Assembly: GCA_910584125.1 (NCBI GenBank)
Contig: CAJTXU010000004.1
Span: forward strand, 12,981 to 76,980
Reading direction: 5' to 3'
DNA: 64,000 bases
DNA from: an uncultured Muribaculaceae bacterium
Lineage (GTDB): Bacteria; Bacteroidota; Bacteroidia; Bacteroidales; Muribaculaceae
Every line of letters begins with the position of its first letter. The stretch's first letter is position 1. The notes below the pieces were generated by a model, which did no database searches, had not been told where the DNA came from, and worked only from the letters and a program-made list of their open reading frames with translations. Positions 1 through 6,915 of this stretch are shown here, in pieces. The translations under genes were made by a program, and so were the position numbers.

Positions 1-641
1 TCCATAAGACGCTTGTATAACGGATAACTGACTATCTGACATACGAGGACGCCGGCAAAGGGCAACACCCTCAGCACGGAACCCCAGAAACCGTAACGGG
101 CCTTGTCGCACCACCAGAACATGTCGGTCTTCAATGCAAGCCATGCGCTGATTTCGAGATAGCAGCTGCCGGCAATCAGGAGCGGCACTATAATCAGGGC
201 GACTGCACGTATGAAGCGGAAGCGGATGCCGAGAAGGCACAACACAAGCGAGCCGATAACCATGGCGACAACATATATGTATGGCGTCAGTCCCGAATAA
301 TATTGTCCCTGGGGAGTGAAACGCCTGCGCTCAAGATCCGGGAATAAATCCTCGCCTCCGCCGACATATCGCAATTCGCTTGCGGCGACAGCATACTCTT
401 TTCCATCGATATTCACAACACCATGGCCTGAGAAATTTTCAATCGGTCTGAGAACAATAAGGGTGTCGCCGTTCGCCATTCTGAGCACATCGCGTCCCAC
501 CGCCTCCTTCCCTTTTATAGTCAGGAGTTCGTTGACGTCAAGCGAATCGCCGTCGGCGGTATCAACAACATAAGTCTGCGCCGAGGCACTGATCGCCAGA
601 AATGTCAGTATGACGATTATCATTGTCTTGATTGTATTCAT
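1..641 (-). CDS. Secreted/membrane protein of unknown function (partial, C-terminus beyond window)
   Basis: The reading frame is open from an ATG at 641 to the window edge, so about 213 residues are visible and the C-terminus is missing. The N-terminus is a signal peptide ending in SASAQ. A beta-rich stretch of about 85 residues follows, then at least two hydrophobic segments around residues 125-165 and a tryptophan-rich piece (FWWCDKARYGFWG). The layout of signal peptide, small soluble domain and C-terminal membrane segments is the same as in the gene immediately upstream (681-1670). The two start/stop points are only 39 bases apart, so they probably form one operon and may be distant paralogues. 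I do not recognise a family. Confidence 0.75.
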   Translation of the reverse strand, partial: MNTIKTMIIVILTFLAISASAQTYVVDTADGDSLDVNELLTIKGKEAVGRDVLRMANGDTLIVLRPIENFSGHGVVNIDGKEYAVAASELRYVGGGEDLFPDLERRRFTPQGQYYSGLTPYIYVVAMVIGSLVLCLLGIRFRFIRAVALIIVPLLIAGSCYLEISAWLALKTDMFWWCDKARYGFWGSVLRVLPFAGVLVCQIVSYPLYKRLM

Positions 642-680
642 ATCACATCACTTTTGTAAGGTCTGGTTCAAGCGAAGGCG

Positions 681-1670
681 TCACTGGGCCGTGACATTCC
701 TGTTGCGCCATGCGTCCCGGGCTTCATCTTCCGAATTATATCTATTGCCGTAAATGTCCGAGACCGAGCCATCGGGATTATGCCAATAGAGCCGTCGCAT
801 ATTTTTGGCCATGCCGGCTATCAGAAACGCAAGAACGGGACATGCCAGCACGACTTCGGCCAGAATCAGCATCCCTGCGAAATAAGCCGCCGACAACGTG
901 GCAATAAGTCCGAAGACTCCGATGACAATCAGCGCCGCCCGCGCCGCGCCGCGCGCGAAGCCCGATCCCGCACCTGCCGAGATAAAAGTCCGGATGAGAA
1001 TCACATATGCCAGTTCCATACCGAGATAAAGCGCGAGCGGAATAAAACCTACAATCGCTCCGCCAAGGCCCTGATATTCGGGAACGCACCACCACAGCGC
1101 ATCGTTGCCGAGCATCAACGCCGAGTATACCTGCAATGCCACGGCGATAATGAAAGGCATTGCCGACCATCCTGCCTTGCGGCAACGAAGCAACATTAGC
1201 AACGCCGCGACCATAAGCAACAACTGAGACAAGGGCAGACTGAGACCGTACATGAAACGCCCGAGCGGAGAAAGCGGATTCATACGGGTAAATGCCAGAC
1301 GCTTCCTTACGAACGAATCCGTAGGACTGAAATCATCGCCGGCAAATATATCTACGGTTTCCTGCGGATTGCTTTCCGAAAAGCGAAGCCATCTGGCCTC
1401 TGAGAGATATGTCTCCCCCTCGTATGTGAACTCGGCGAGGATGTTGCGACCCGCCGATGTCGAATCGGCGGCGACAATGCGCCTATCGACCTGAATCACC
1501 GTGCCGTTCGGAATCAATTTCCTCCACTTAGAGCCATCGGCGTCGGTGCGGTATGCCCTGATATAATTGCCTATGAGATAGTCGGCTTCATACCGCTGGG
1601 CATAGCTGACGACTGGCATCGTGAACAACGACACCAATATCAGAAACTTCTTTAAGAGGAAATCTTTCAT
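681..1670 (-). CDS. Signal-peptide protein with C-terminal membrane segments, unknown function
   Basis: 329 residues from an ATG at 1670. The frame is open further upstream, to 1805, but the start at 1670 begins a clean signal peptide (MKDFLLKKFLILVSLF...SYAQ) and lies 33 bases after a promoter -7 box at 1703-1710. Residues 25-105 look like a small beta domain (YIRAYRTDADG...YEGETYLSEARWLRF). From about residue 125 there are five or six hydrophobic helices, and the C-terminus is hydrophilic (YGNRYNSEDEARDAWRNRN). It is upstream of the similarly built gene at 1-641 and probably cotranscribed with it. No family is recognised and no function is proposed. Confidence 0.75.
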   Translation of the reverse strand: MKDFLLKKFLILVSLFTMPVVSYAQRYEADYLIGNYIRAYRTDADGSKWRKLIPNGTVIQVDRRIVAADSTSAGRNILAEFTYEGETYLSEARWLRFSESNPQETVDIFAGDDFSPTDSFVRKRLAFTRMNPLSPLGRFMYGLSLPLSQLLLMVAALLMLLRCRKAGWSAMPFIIAVALQVYSALMLGNDALWWCVPEYQGLGGAIVGFIPLALYLGMELAYVILIRTFISAGAGSGFARGAARAALIVIGVFGLIATLSAAYFAGMLILAEVVLACPVLAFLIAGMAKNMRRLYWHNPDGSVSDIYGNRYNSEDEARDAWRNRNVTAQ

Positions 1671-1702
1671 AATCAATTCATTCGAGAACTCGCATCGGAC
1701 TC

Positions 1703-1732
1703 CAAAGATAGTCATTAAAAACCTAACGGCAA
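1703..1732 (-). promoter_or_regulatory. Bacteroidetes-type promoter for the 681-1670 gene
   Basis: On the reverse strand TATCTTTG (1703-1710) fits the -7 consensus TAnnTTTG. A TTTG lies upstream, with its TTG at 1730-1732 and a spacing of 19 bases. The downstream ATG is at 1670. Confidence 0.6.
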
Positions 1733-1885
1733 AGAAACATGCTGTAAAACACATTTTCCGACAACCGACAGCCAACGGCAATATCACAAGGTTCCCCATA
1801 AACAATAAGAAAAACAGAATTGTCCCAACCAGAACTTAAGTTCCAAGAGCCGGAAATAAGCGGCTGTTTTTTCGGGCAGCGACGT

Positions 1886-2674
1886 TCAGGTCAACCTCTG
1901 CTCGATGTAGTCTGCGAATCTGAGCACCTTGTCAGAACTTATTTCACTGAACACAAGATGTTCGAAATCCCGTTTCTTCAAACCCATATCCGTCCTTGCC
2001 AGTAATTCGCGAAGTGCCGCTTTGAGCTGTGAGGCTGTGCCCACACCTGTCCTTGCCTTAAGAAACACGTAATCAGGATCTGTCAATGCAAGTAAAAACA
2101 TCGTATCGTAAAAATCCCTACCTTTTGATCTGGACAACAAGGCCGACAATTTCATCGAAAGCAGTATGCCGTCCGGAGGCACTGGCAAAGGGAAGAAAAA
2201 ACCACATCCATTGACATTCACAGTCACAGGCTCATAAAGAATGCCTTGATCTTGCGCCTCGATTTTCAAAAGGAAACGTTCATCCTTATGACCTGTCAGG
2301 TTAAGGTCAAACAGAAGATGAGGGAAATGTATGTTGCGCCTGAAAGCCGTAAGTCTTGGGTTGCTCCTGTCTCTTGCCTCCGCATTCAATCCACTACGTT
2401 GTAGAAACTGAATTACGTCATCCGTCATCTTGAGAAATTCTGCCTCATCCATATCGCGTATGTCAAAGTAAAGATCTTCACTGAACCTGTCAATGCCCTT
2501 GACCAAGCGAAGATTTGTACCGCCGATGAACGCGAGTTTTCTCATATAAGGGGACGACGAAAGGAAGTCGAGCACCATGAGCTGGACATATTCCTTTACG
2601 ATATGTTTGGCGAATGCCGGATTTTCCCTCAGCGGCCGGGCAAAGAATCCCGATATGTAATTCAAATCAATCAT
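1886..2674 (-). CDS. AbiEii-type nucleotidyltransferase toxin, active site altered
   Basis: 262 residues. It belongs to the AbiEii/DUF1814 group of MNT-fold nucleotidyltransferases, the toxins of type IV toxin-antitoxin (AbiE) phage-exclusion systems. The GGTNLRL motif is at residues 51-57, followed by DRFSEDLYFD, and a conserved basic K.RD.YD-type segment (SRSKGRDFYDTMFLL) lies in the C-terminal half. The family catalytic pattern is D-hydrophobic-[DE]. Here it reads D67-L-Y69, so the second catalytic acid is replaced by tyrosine (codon TAC, one base from GAC). The start overlaps the upstream antitoxin stop by four bases (ATGA), typical of this pair. The length and the rest of the fold look intact. 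The family call is firm; toxin activity is doubtful. Confidence 0.85.
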   Translation of the reverse strand: MIDLNYISGFFARPLRENPAFAKHIVKEYVQLMVLDFLSSSPYMRKLAFIGGTNLRLVKGIDRFSEDLYFDIRDMDEAEFLKMTDDVIQFLQRSGLNAEARDRSNPRLTAFRRNIHFPHLLFDLNLTGHKDERFLLKIEAQDQGILYEPVTVNVNGCGFFFPLPVPPDGILLSMKLSALLSRSKGRDFYDTMFLLALTDPDYVFLKARTGVGTASQLKAALRELLARTDMGLKKRDFEHLVFSEISSDKVLRFADYIEQRLT

Positions 2675-3315
2675 AATCCGTATACAGTCAATAATGTATT
2701 CACTCGATCGTTTAACGCTTTGCTGCCGATCCGTTCGGCATATTCCTTAAATATCTCGCTGTTGAAGTCCTCGAACATAAAGTCCTCGTCAAGTCGCAAT
2801 TCACTCATATCGGCTTCAGTCTCGTAAAACGGATTCAGATACAGCAGGTCAAGGAGAGCCTTTTCTGGAGAAGCCAAGAGAATGACACGCCCGTCTGCCA
2901 TCGGTTTGGGTTCATATCCGAACATTAACCCAGACTTTACCGAACTGTATGTATATTCACCAAATTCATTACTAAAAGAAGCCGTCTTCAACGACGTCAC
3001 GCTTGTGATCTGCACAACCTCCTCAGGAATCATCCCGTAATATGAAAGGGCTGTGTGCAGACTGATATACGACGGACGGTATATTCTGTTAGCTAAGTAT
3101 CTGTTGAAGTCCGGAATCTTCCTGCATTCCGAAAAGGCGTAATACTCCTTCCTGAGTTTTATCAAATAACCTTTGCTTTCCCATACACGCAGGTTATGCC
3201 GATTGAAATCAGGGCACCATGAGTATACCTGCTGGACGTTGAAACATCCCAATGGATACCATTGCTTATGAAATTCGAGATAGTTCAATTCAATTCTGTT
3301 TCCGATTTGTTGCAA
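2671..3315 (-). CDS. AbiEi-like antitoxin, winged-helix regulator
   Basis: About 214 residues. The N-terminal segment NRHNLRVWESKGYLIKLRKE looks like the winged-helix part of AbiEi antitoxins. The middle carries the AbiEi signature (YISLHTALSYYGMIPEEVVQITSVT, then ASPEKALLDLLYL). AbiEi proteins neutralise the AbiEii nucleotidyltransferase and repress their own operon through inverted repeats. The start is uncertain: the open frame begins with TTG at 3313-3315, and there is no ATG in frame until well inside the domain. A perfect inverted repeat containing a -7 promoter box (3304-3329) overlaps this codon, so either the message is leaderless or a downstream non-ATG start is used. It precedes and overlaps the toxin gene. 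Confidence 0.82.
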   Translation of the reverse strand: MQQIGNRIELNYLEFHKQWYPLGCFNVQQVYSWCPDFNRHNLRVWESKGYLIKLRKEYYAFSECRKIPDFNRYLANRIYRPSYISLHTALSYYGMIPEEVVQITSVTSLKTASFSNEFGEYTYSSVKSGLMFGYEPKPMADGRVILLASPEKALLDLLYLNPFYETEADMSELRLDEDFMFEDFNSEIFKEYAERIGSKALNDRVNTLLTVYGL

Positions 3316-3329
3316 ATTTACAACAAATC
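3304..3329 (-). promoter_or_regulatory. Operator-like inverted repeat overlapping the abiE promoter
   Basis: Two perfect 9-base arms, GATTTGTTG (3304-3312) and CAACAAATC (3321-3329), flank an 8-base spacer. On the reverse strand the spacer reads TAAATTTG, an exact match to the -7 consensus TAnnTTTG. A dimer bound here would cover the promoter of the toxin-antitoxin pair, as expected for AbiEi autorepression. The geometry is seen in the sequence; binding is inferred. Confidence 0.6.
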
Positions 3330-3579
3330 AGAAATAAAAACAAATATTGAGGCGATTTATTAACTCTTTTTCGAACCGGACAAGTCCATGCGTAAGCCTA
3401 CCGGCGATGGCGACTGCCCAAGTCGCCCGAGACGTCGCGGAGGTAACTACGCGATCAATACCATAACATTCGAAACTCGAATCAAAATGAATGAAAATTT
3501 GGAACTGAAATATCCTGCGCGCGAAACCCGAGTGATGCATAGCTCGCAACACCTCCTCATCGATATTCCAAGCGATTCC

Positions 3580-3660
3580 ACGCGCATACGCACGAGCGCG
3601 AGCACACGCGCGGGCAAACGCGCTGGCACACACACGAGCACGCGCGCGAGCACACGGGCG
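3580..3660. repeat. Alternating CG/CA low-complexity tract
   Basis: About 80 bases made almost entirely of CG, CA and AC steps, with repeated words such as GAGCACACG and CGCGCG. Such alternating purine-pyrimidine DNA can adopt the Z form. It is followed directly by an A+T-rich block. No coding role is apparent. Confidence 0.6.
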
Positions 3661-3756
3661 ATTATTTTTATTTGGATTTTAATTATTTATTCCTATTTTT
3701 ATAAAAATAAAATTTAAGAAGTGGATGGATAAAAGTCGGGGCTGGGGCCGTTCGGG

Positions 3757-3764
3757 TAATTTTG
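3757..3764 (+). promoter_or_regulatory. -7 promoter box for the DUF4373 gene
   Basis: TAATTTTG matches TAnnTTTG and lies 33 bases before the ATG at 3797. No good -33 element is visible in the GC-rich sequence upstream. Confidence 0.5.
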
Positions 3765-3796
3765 CGGCATGTTTCACGCTAAAAGGAATTTGAACC

Positions 3797-4696
3797 ATGT
3801 CAGCCAATTACAACATAACCGATAACCACGCCTCCGCCTCCCATGATGTCAGAATGGGGATAGCCCGCCTCCGAATGGAGATGGGTCTCAAGGGACTCGG
3901 CTTATACTTCCTGGTCCGTGACGCCTTGGAGACAGGTTGCGGCCGCCTCGACCGCGACTACAAGACCCTCGCCTATATGCTCAGCGTCAAGGACAAGGAC
4001 CTGCGCCATGTCGTCGAGGATTTCGGCCTCTTTATCATCAGGGAGGTCTATGGCAGGGAATGCATCCTCATTCCCGGCGACAATTCGATCGACATGAACG
4101 GCGCTACCGCCGCAAACGCCCGGCCGAAGGTACGTCCCGAGGCCGACAACGCCGGCATTTCCCCATTTCCCGATCTCCACGGGGAGGGGAAGCGTGGAAA
4201 TCAGAGAAATCGTGGATATTCGGGAAATACCGTCAATACCGTCAATAGCAAGAGCGTTGCCGTTTCCGCCGACGACAAGAATGCTGGCGGCTGGCAGCTC
4301 GCCGACCACCGCGACCGGCTGAAACGGGACTCGCAGTGGATGGCCGGACTGGCATCAGAGCTTGGTTTCGACAGCGCGGAACTTGCCCAGGCCTTTGACG
4401 CCTTCGCCGACTATGTGACGGGGCGCGTCGATGTGAGCTACCGCACGGAAGATGAAATGAAGAAGCATTTCGCAAACTGGGTACGCAAGGGATGCGCGGC
4501 CAAAGCAATCGAGAAGGCCCGCGAGGAGGCGCGTCAGCGCGCCGGACGCGAACGATACGAACGCGAACAGGCAGAGGCGCACCGTGAACGTCTGCGCCGA
4601 GCCGAGACCGCCGTAACCTACGCCGAATACTGCCGTCAGAAAGGCATCGAAACCACCGGCGACCTCATCGCCGACATCCACCGCCGCATCCCCTGA
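3797..4696 (+). CDS. DUF4373 (Lin1244/Lin1753) domain protein
   Basis: 299 residues. The N-terminal 85 residues fit DUF4373 (SHDVRMGIARLRMEMGLKGLGLYFLVRDALE, then the YKTLAYMLSVKDKDLRHVVEDFGLF helix set), a winged-helix-like domain common in Bacteroidetes genomes and in phage replication modules. A linker of about 75 residues follows. A second domain around residues 190-240 (AQAFDAFADYVTG...EDEMKKHFANWVRKG) resembles the DUF7833 tail that often accompanies DUF4373. The C-terminus is a charged helix rich in Arg and Glu. DUF4373 proteins are often phage-linked and may act in replication initiation, but there is no other phage gene nearby and the function is unknown. Confidence 0.8.
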   Translation: MSANYNITDNHASASHDVRMGIARLRMEMGLKGLGLYFLVRDALETGCGRLDRDYKTLAYMLSVKDKDLRHVVEDFGLFIIREVYGRECILIPGDNSIDMNGATAANARPKVRPEADNAGISPFPDLHGEGKRGNQRNRGYSGNTVNTVNSKSVAVSADDKNAGGWQLADHRDRLKRDSQWMAGLASELGFDSAELAQAFDAFADYVTGRVDVSYRTEDEMKKHFANWVRKGCAAKAIEKAREEARQRAGRERYEREQAEAHRERLRRAETAVTYAEYCRQKGIETTGDLIADIHRRIP

Positions 4697-4771
4697 CCCA
4701 CGGAGCAACTACAGATGGCCTGACGCAAAAATCCCTCACGCAGAACAAGCGATGGCGGGGACCTTATCTTA

Positions 4772-4796
4772 AATTGCCAACGAATTGTTGGCAATT
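4772..4796. repeat. Perfect 10-base inverted repeat in the 4697-4967 gap
   Basis: AATTGCCAAC (4772-4781) and GTTGGCAATT (4787-4796) flank the 5-base loop GAATT. There is no T run on either side, so it is not a standard terminator. It marks the boundary between GC-rich sequence and the AT-rich cluster that starts at 4968. It may be a recombination scar, an operator or a simple hairpin. Confidence 0.5.
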
Positions 4797-4944
4797 CTGA
4801 AACCCAAATGCACCCACAAGTTATGGACGATTTTACACGGAGGCATCTGCGGACGCTTTAGAGCGCGTTCCTCAAATAAAACAGCGGCTTAGATATCATT
4901 GGCAAACCTCAGAATTTACCGAACTATTTTAAAATAATCTTGTA

Positions 4945-4980
4945 TAGATTTGTGAGGCACAAATAAAATGATTATTTTTG
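4945..4980 (+). promoter_or_regulatory. Candidate promoter boxes for the AT-rich three-gene cluster
   Basis: Two exact TAnnTTTG matches, TAGATTTG (4945-4952) and TATTTTTG (4973-4980), precede the first gene. The second lies inside the first possible codons. If it is the active one, translation must start at the ATG at 4992 rather than at 4968. Confidence 0.45.
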
Positions 4981-5741
4981 CAGAGCCAATTATGAACATC
5001 CAGAATCCATATAGCGAAGTCGAGCACAAAGTCTTCAAGAGGACTTTCCTTCAAGAAACCGAGGTCGGGGTTGAGTTTGACAAGCCTATGACCACGGAGG
5101 ATTTTAGCACCCGAATCGTGCCTTTTGTCAGCAAGACATTCAATGTGCCAATTGCCGATAAATTGGATACGTCAACCGAAAAAGCAGAACTGACATCCAG
5201 TGATGGACAAGTTAAATTTGAGTTTGGACTAAGTTTCGCGAAGGTTTCCATTGGGAGATTGGCATATAAGAGTTTCAGCTCGTCGGTCATACAGCACATA
5301 ACAATTTTAGTGAATTTCATAAAAGATGTTGCTTGTGTTGATGAAATCAAGCAAACATACATTAACAAAATAAATGTATGGCCAATTGAGTCAAAGAATA
5401 GCAAATCATCTTTCGGAGCAGCTTCATTCTTTATCTTCAAGAAAGAGCATATAGAGGACTTTGCAAACATGAAGTTTGAGGAATCTGATTATCCTGTCGG
5501 TGCCGCTAAAGAAGCGGTCGTCAAATGTGGGGATTCCGCATCCTTGAAAGCGACCTTACGAGTTGAGCTTAAAGATGAACAAAATGCCAGTTTCTATTTG
5601 GCACTAAGAGCACATGCCTCTGATGTCAAAGTTGATAATGTTATATCGGTTCTTCCAAAACTCAACGAGATTATGTTCGGAGCATTTACTGATATTGTCT
5701 CTGACAATATATTTGACTTAATGTCCAAAGAATCGTCATAA
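4968..5741 (+). CDS. TIGR04255-like protein, first gene of an AT-rich triad
   Basis: 257 residues from the ATG at 4968, or 249 from the ATG at 4992 (MNIQNPYSEVE). The second start is more plausible because of the promoter-like box at 4973-4980. The pattern resembles the sporadic TIGR04255 family of about 250 residues: an N-terminal NPYSEVE motif, a central strand pair (TYINKINVWPIE), and a C-terminal helix ending in LNEIMFGAFTDIVSDNIFDLM. That family has no established function. Base composition is clearly lower in GC than the flanks, suggesting transfer. Its TAA overlaps the ATG of the next gene by one base, so the genes are probably translationally coupled. The family match is from memory of the pattern and needs a profile search. 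Confidence 0.65.
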   Translation: MIIFAEPIMNIQNPYSEVEHKVFKRTFLQETEVGVEFDKPMTTEDFSTRIVPFVSKTFNVPIADKLDTSTEKAELTSSDGQVKFEFGLSFAKVSIGRLAYKSFSSSVIQHITILVNFIKDVACVDEIKQTYINKINVWPIESKNSKSSFGAASFFIFKKEHIEDFANMKFEESDYPVGAAKEAVVKCGDSASLKATLRVELKDEQNASFYLALRAHASDVKVDNVISVLPKLNEIMFGAFTDIVSDNIFDLMSKESS

Positions 5742-6334
5742 TGGTTGAATATGGATATAAAATAGCAGAACCCGAACTCATTTCAACATCCAATCACAGT
5801 TTGCATGACTGGGTGTTGAAGTTTTGCGTGTTATCATCCGTGGCTATATCATTCGGGACTCCGGCAGATTATGGAACATCGGAAGCGTCATCCTGTAATC
5901 ACGTCGAGCCAATCTCATCATTCGAAAAGACCGACATCACTAACTCTGACAATCTTATATCGAAACTCAATATTAATGCTGGAATTAAGGAGCGATTGAT
6001 TTCTCGCTTAATTCAATTCAAGAATGAGTTAAAATGCGGATGGAACGGCAACGCGGAACTTCCGATGGAAGAAATGTCAGTATCGAATGCTTTGGCTGCC
6101 GTTGATGCAACCTCAGCAGAGGAATTTGCAAAATGGACTGTGTTTCCTTCCCCTAACGGAACTATCTTATTCTCTCCGACCGATGATCACATTGCAGGCA
6201 TAAGCGTTGGCAACGATGAGTTTTCTTATGCCGCGATAGGCAATCGTGGTCAAGAAATAAAAGGGAAGGAGGTCTTTTCCGTTAAATCCTTCAAATTGGC
6301 AATACGTCTGATTAACTCCATGAATGAGGCATGA
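5741..6334 (+). CDS. Hypothetical protein with a GWNG motif, second gene of the triad
   Basis: 197 residues. A short hydrophobic stretch lies near residues 27-40 (LKFCVLSSVAISFG). The main visible motif is GWNGNAELP at 100-108, followed by a helix (SNALAAVDATSAEEFAKW) and then FPSPNGTILFSP...ISVGNDEFSYAAIG. This order, GWdG..a.P, then a helix, then P.P.G.I and strands ending in aromatic-Y, resembles a widespread uncharacterised family often seen beside a small partner. I cannot assign a function. It is AT-rich like its neighbours, overlaps the previous gene by one base and the next by four (ATGA), and is therefore one unit with them. Confidence 0.65.
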   Translation: MVEYGYKIAEPELISTSNHSLHDWVLKFCVLSSVAISFGTPADYGTSEASSCNHVEPISSFEKTDITNSDNLISKLNINAGIKERLISRLIQFKNELKCGWNGNAELPMEEMSVSNALAAVDATSAEEFAKWTVFPSPNGTILFSPTDDHIAGISVGNDEFSYAAIGNRGQEIKGKEVFSVKSFKLAIRLINSMNEA

Positions 6335-6780
6335 GCAAAACTGCAATCTATGAGAAAGAAATAGATGATTCTGAACCAATTTCGCGGATTTTGTTCTGTC
6401 CGTCTATGGTTGTGGATGGGTGTGTATCACCCACTGCCTTTGAGTTGGACGATCTGGAACGTGGCCCCGAAGCCTATGTTTCCTTGTTTCTTCTGAATAT
6501 CTTCAAACCAACTAAAGCGAACTGTATCAAACTTCATGCCCGTAAAGAAGGAGATACGCTGTACGGATATGCAATATCCGTCATCAGTAAATGCAAGGAC
6601 ATTGCCTTTGACGGAATCTCTATTTATTTCAAAAGGCATGACAGAAATACTGCAGGACATATCGGAATGCACTTTTCAAAAGAAGGCAGGACGATTAAAG
6701 GGAGGAGCACTGACCCATCATTCATAATAATGACAAGACTGATCGCACGACAATTTAAAGCAATTCAGTTTCAGGCGTAG
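6331..6780 (+). CDS. Small hypothetical protein, third gene of the triad
   Basis: 149 residues, overlapping the previous gene by four bases. The N-terminal part reads ISRILFCPSMVVDGCVSPTAFELDD, which fits an R-x-x-x-P...dG.v.P.aF pattern I recall in small proteins that follow GWdG proteins. A late AGHIGMHFSKEG segment could supply conserved histidines. There is no signal peptide or membrane segment. It closes the AT-rich cluster; base composition rises again only after the next promoter. The function is unknown. A toxin, antitoxin or defence role is speculation based only on the neighbouring AbiE and DUF262 genes. Confidence 0.6.
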   Translation: MSKTAIYEKEIDDSEPISRILFCPSMVVDGCVSPTAFELDDLERGPEAYVSLFLLNIFKPTKANCIKLHARKEGDTLYGYAISVISKCKDIAFDGISIYFKRHDRNTAGHIGMHFSKEGRTIKGRSTDPSFIIMTRLIARQFKAIQFQA

Positions 6781-6832
6781 GGCGTTATCAAAGAGTGCCA
6801 GAGTGTTTTTTAGGCCGAGGTGTCCGTTTTTT

Positions 6833-6863
6833 TTGCAGGTTTTCTATCTTTTGCTTAACTTTG
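6833..6863 (+). promoter_or_regulatory. Promoter of the DUF262 gene pair
   Basis: TTTTG with its TTG at 6833-6835, a 20-base spacer, then TAACTTTG (6856-6863), a full match to the Bacteroidetes -33/-7 arrangement. The ATG follows at 6916, leaving a leader of about 45 bases. Confidence 0.65.
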
Positions 6864-6915
6864 CCATCGGTATCAACTGCAGAAACTCTCATCAAGAAAA
6901 CGGAATTTCATCACC

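Larger units (their letters stand above)
3316..3796. other. Gene-poor 480-base gap with an alternating GC/AC tract
   Basis: No convincing gene. The longest frames here have arginine/serine/threonine-rich translations with no domain character. The gap holds the abiE operator, an alternating purine-pyrimidine tract (about 3580-3660, listed separately), an A+T block around 3661-3717 and the promoter of the next gene. Confidence 0.6.

Noticed and set aside
1848..1872. AGCCG...CGGCT followed by six T as a terminator
   Set aside because: The stem is only five bases, and the T run is on the forward strand, where no gene ends.
3388..3717. 109-residue forward frame across the GC/AC tract
   Set aside because: Its translation is a run of Ser/Thr/Arg/Ala from the repeat followed by an A+T-derived hydrophobic end, and there is no domain or start context. 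It looks like an artefact.
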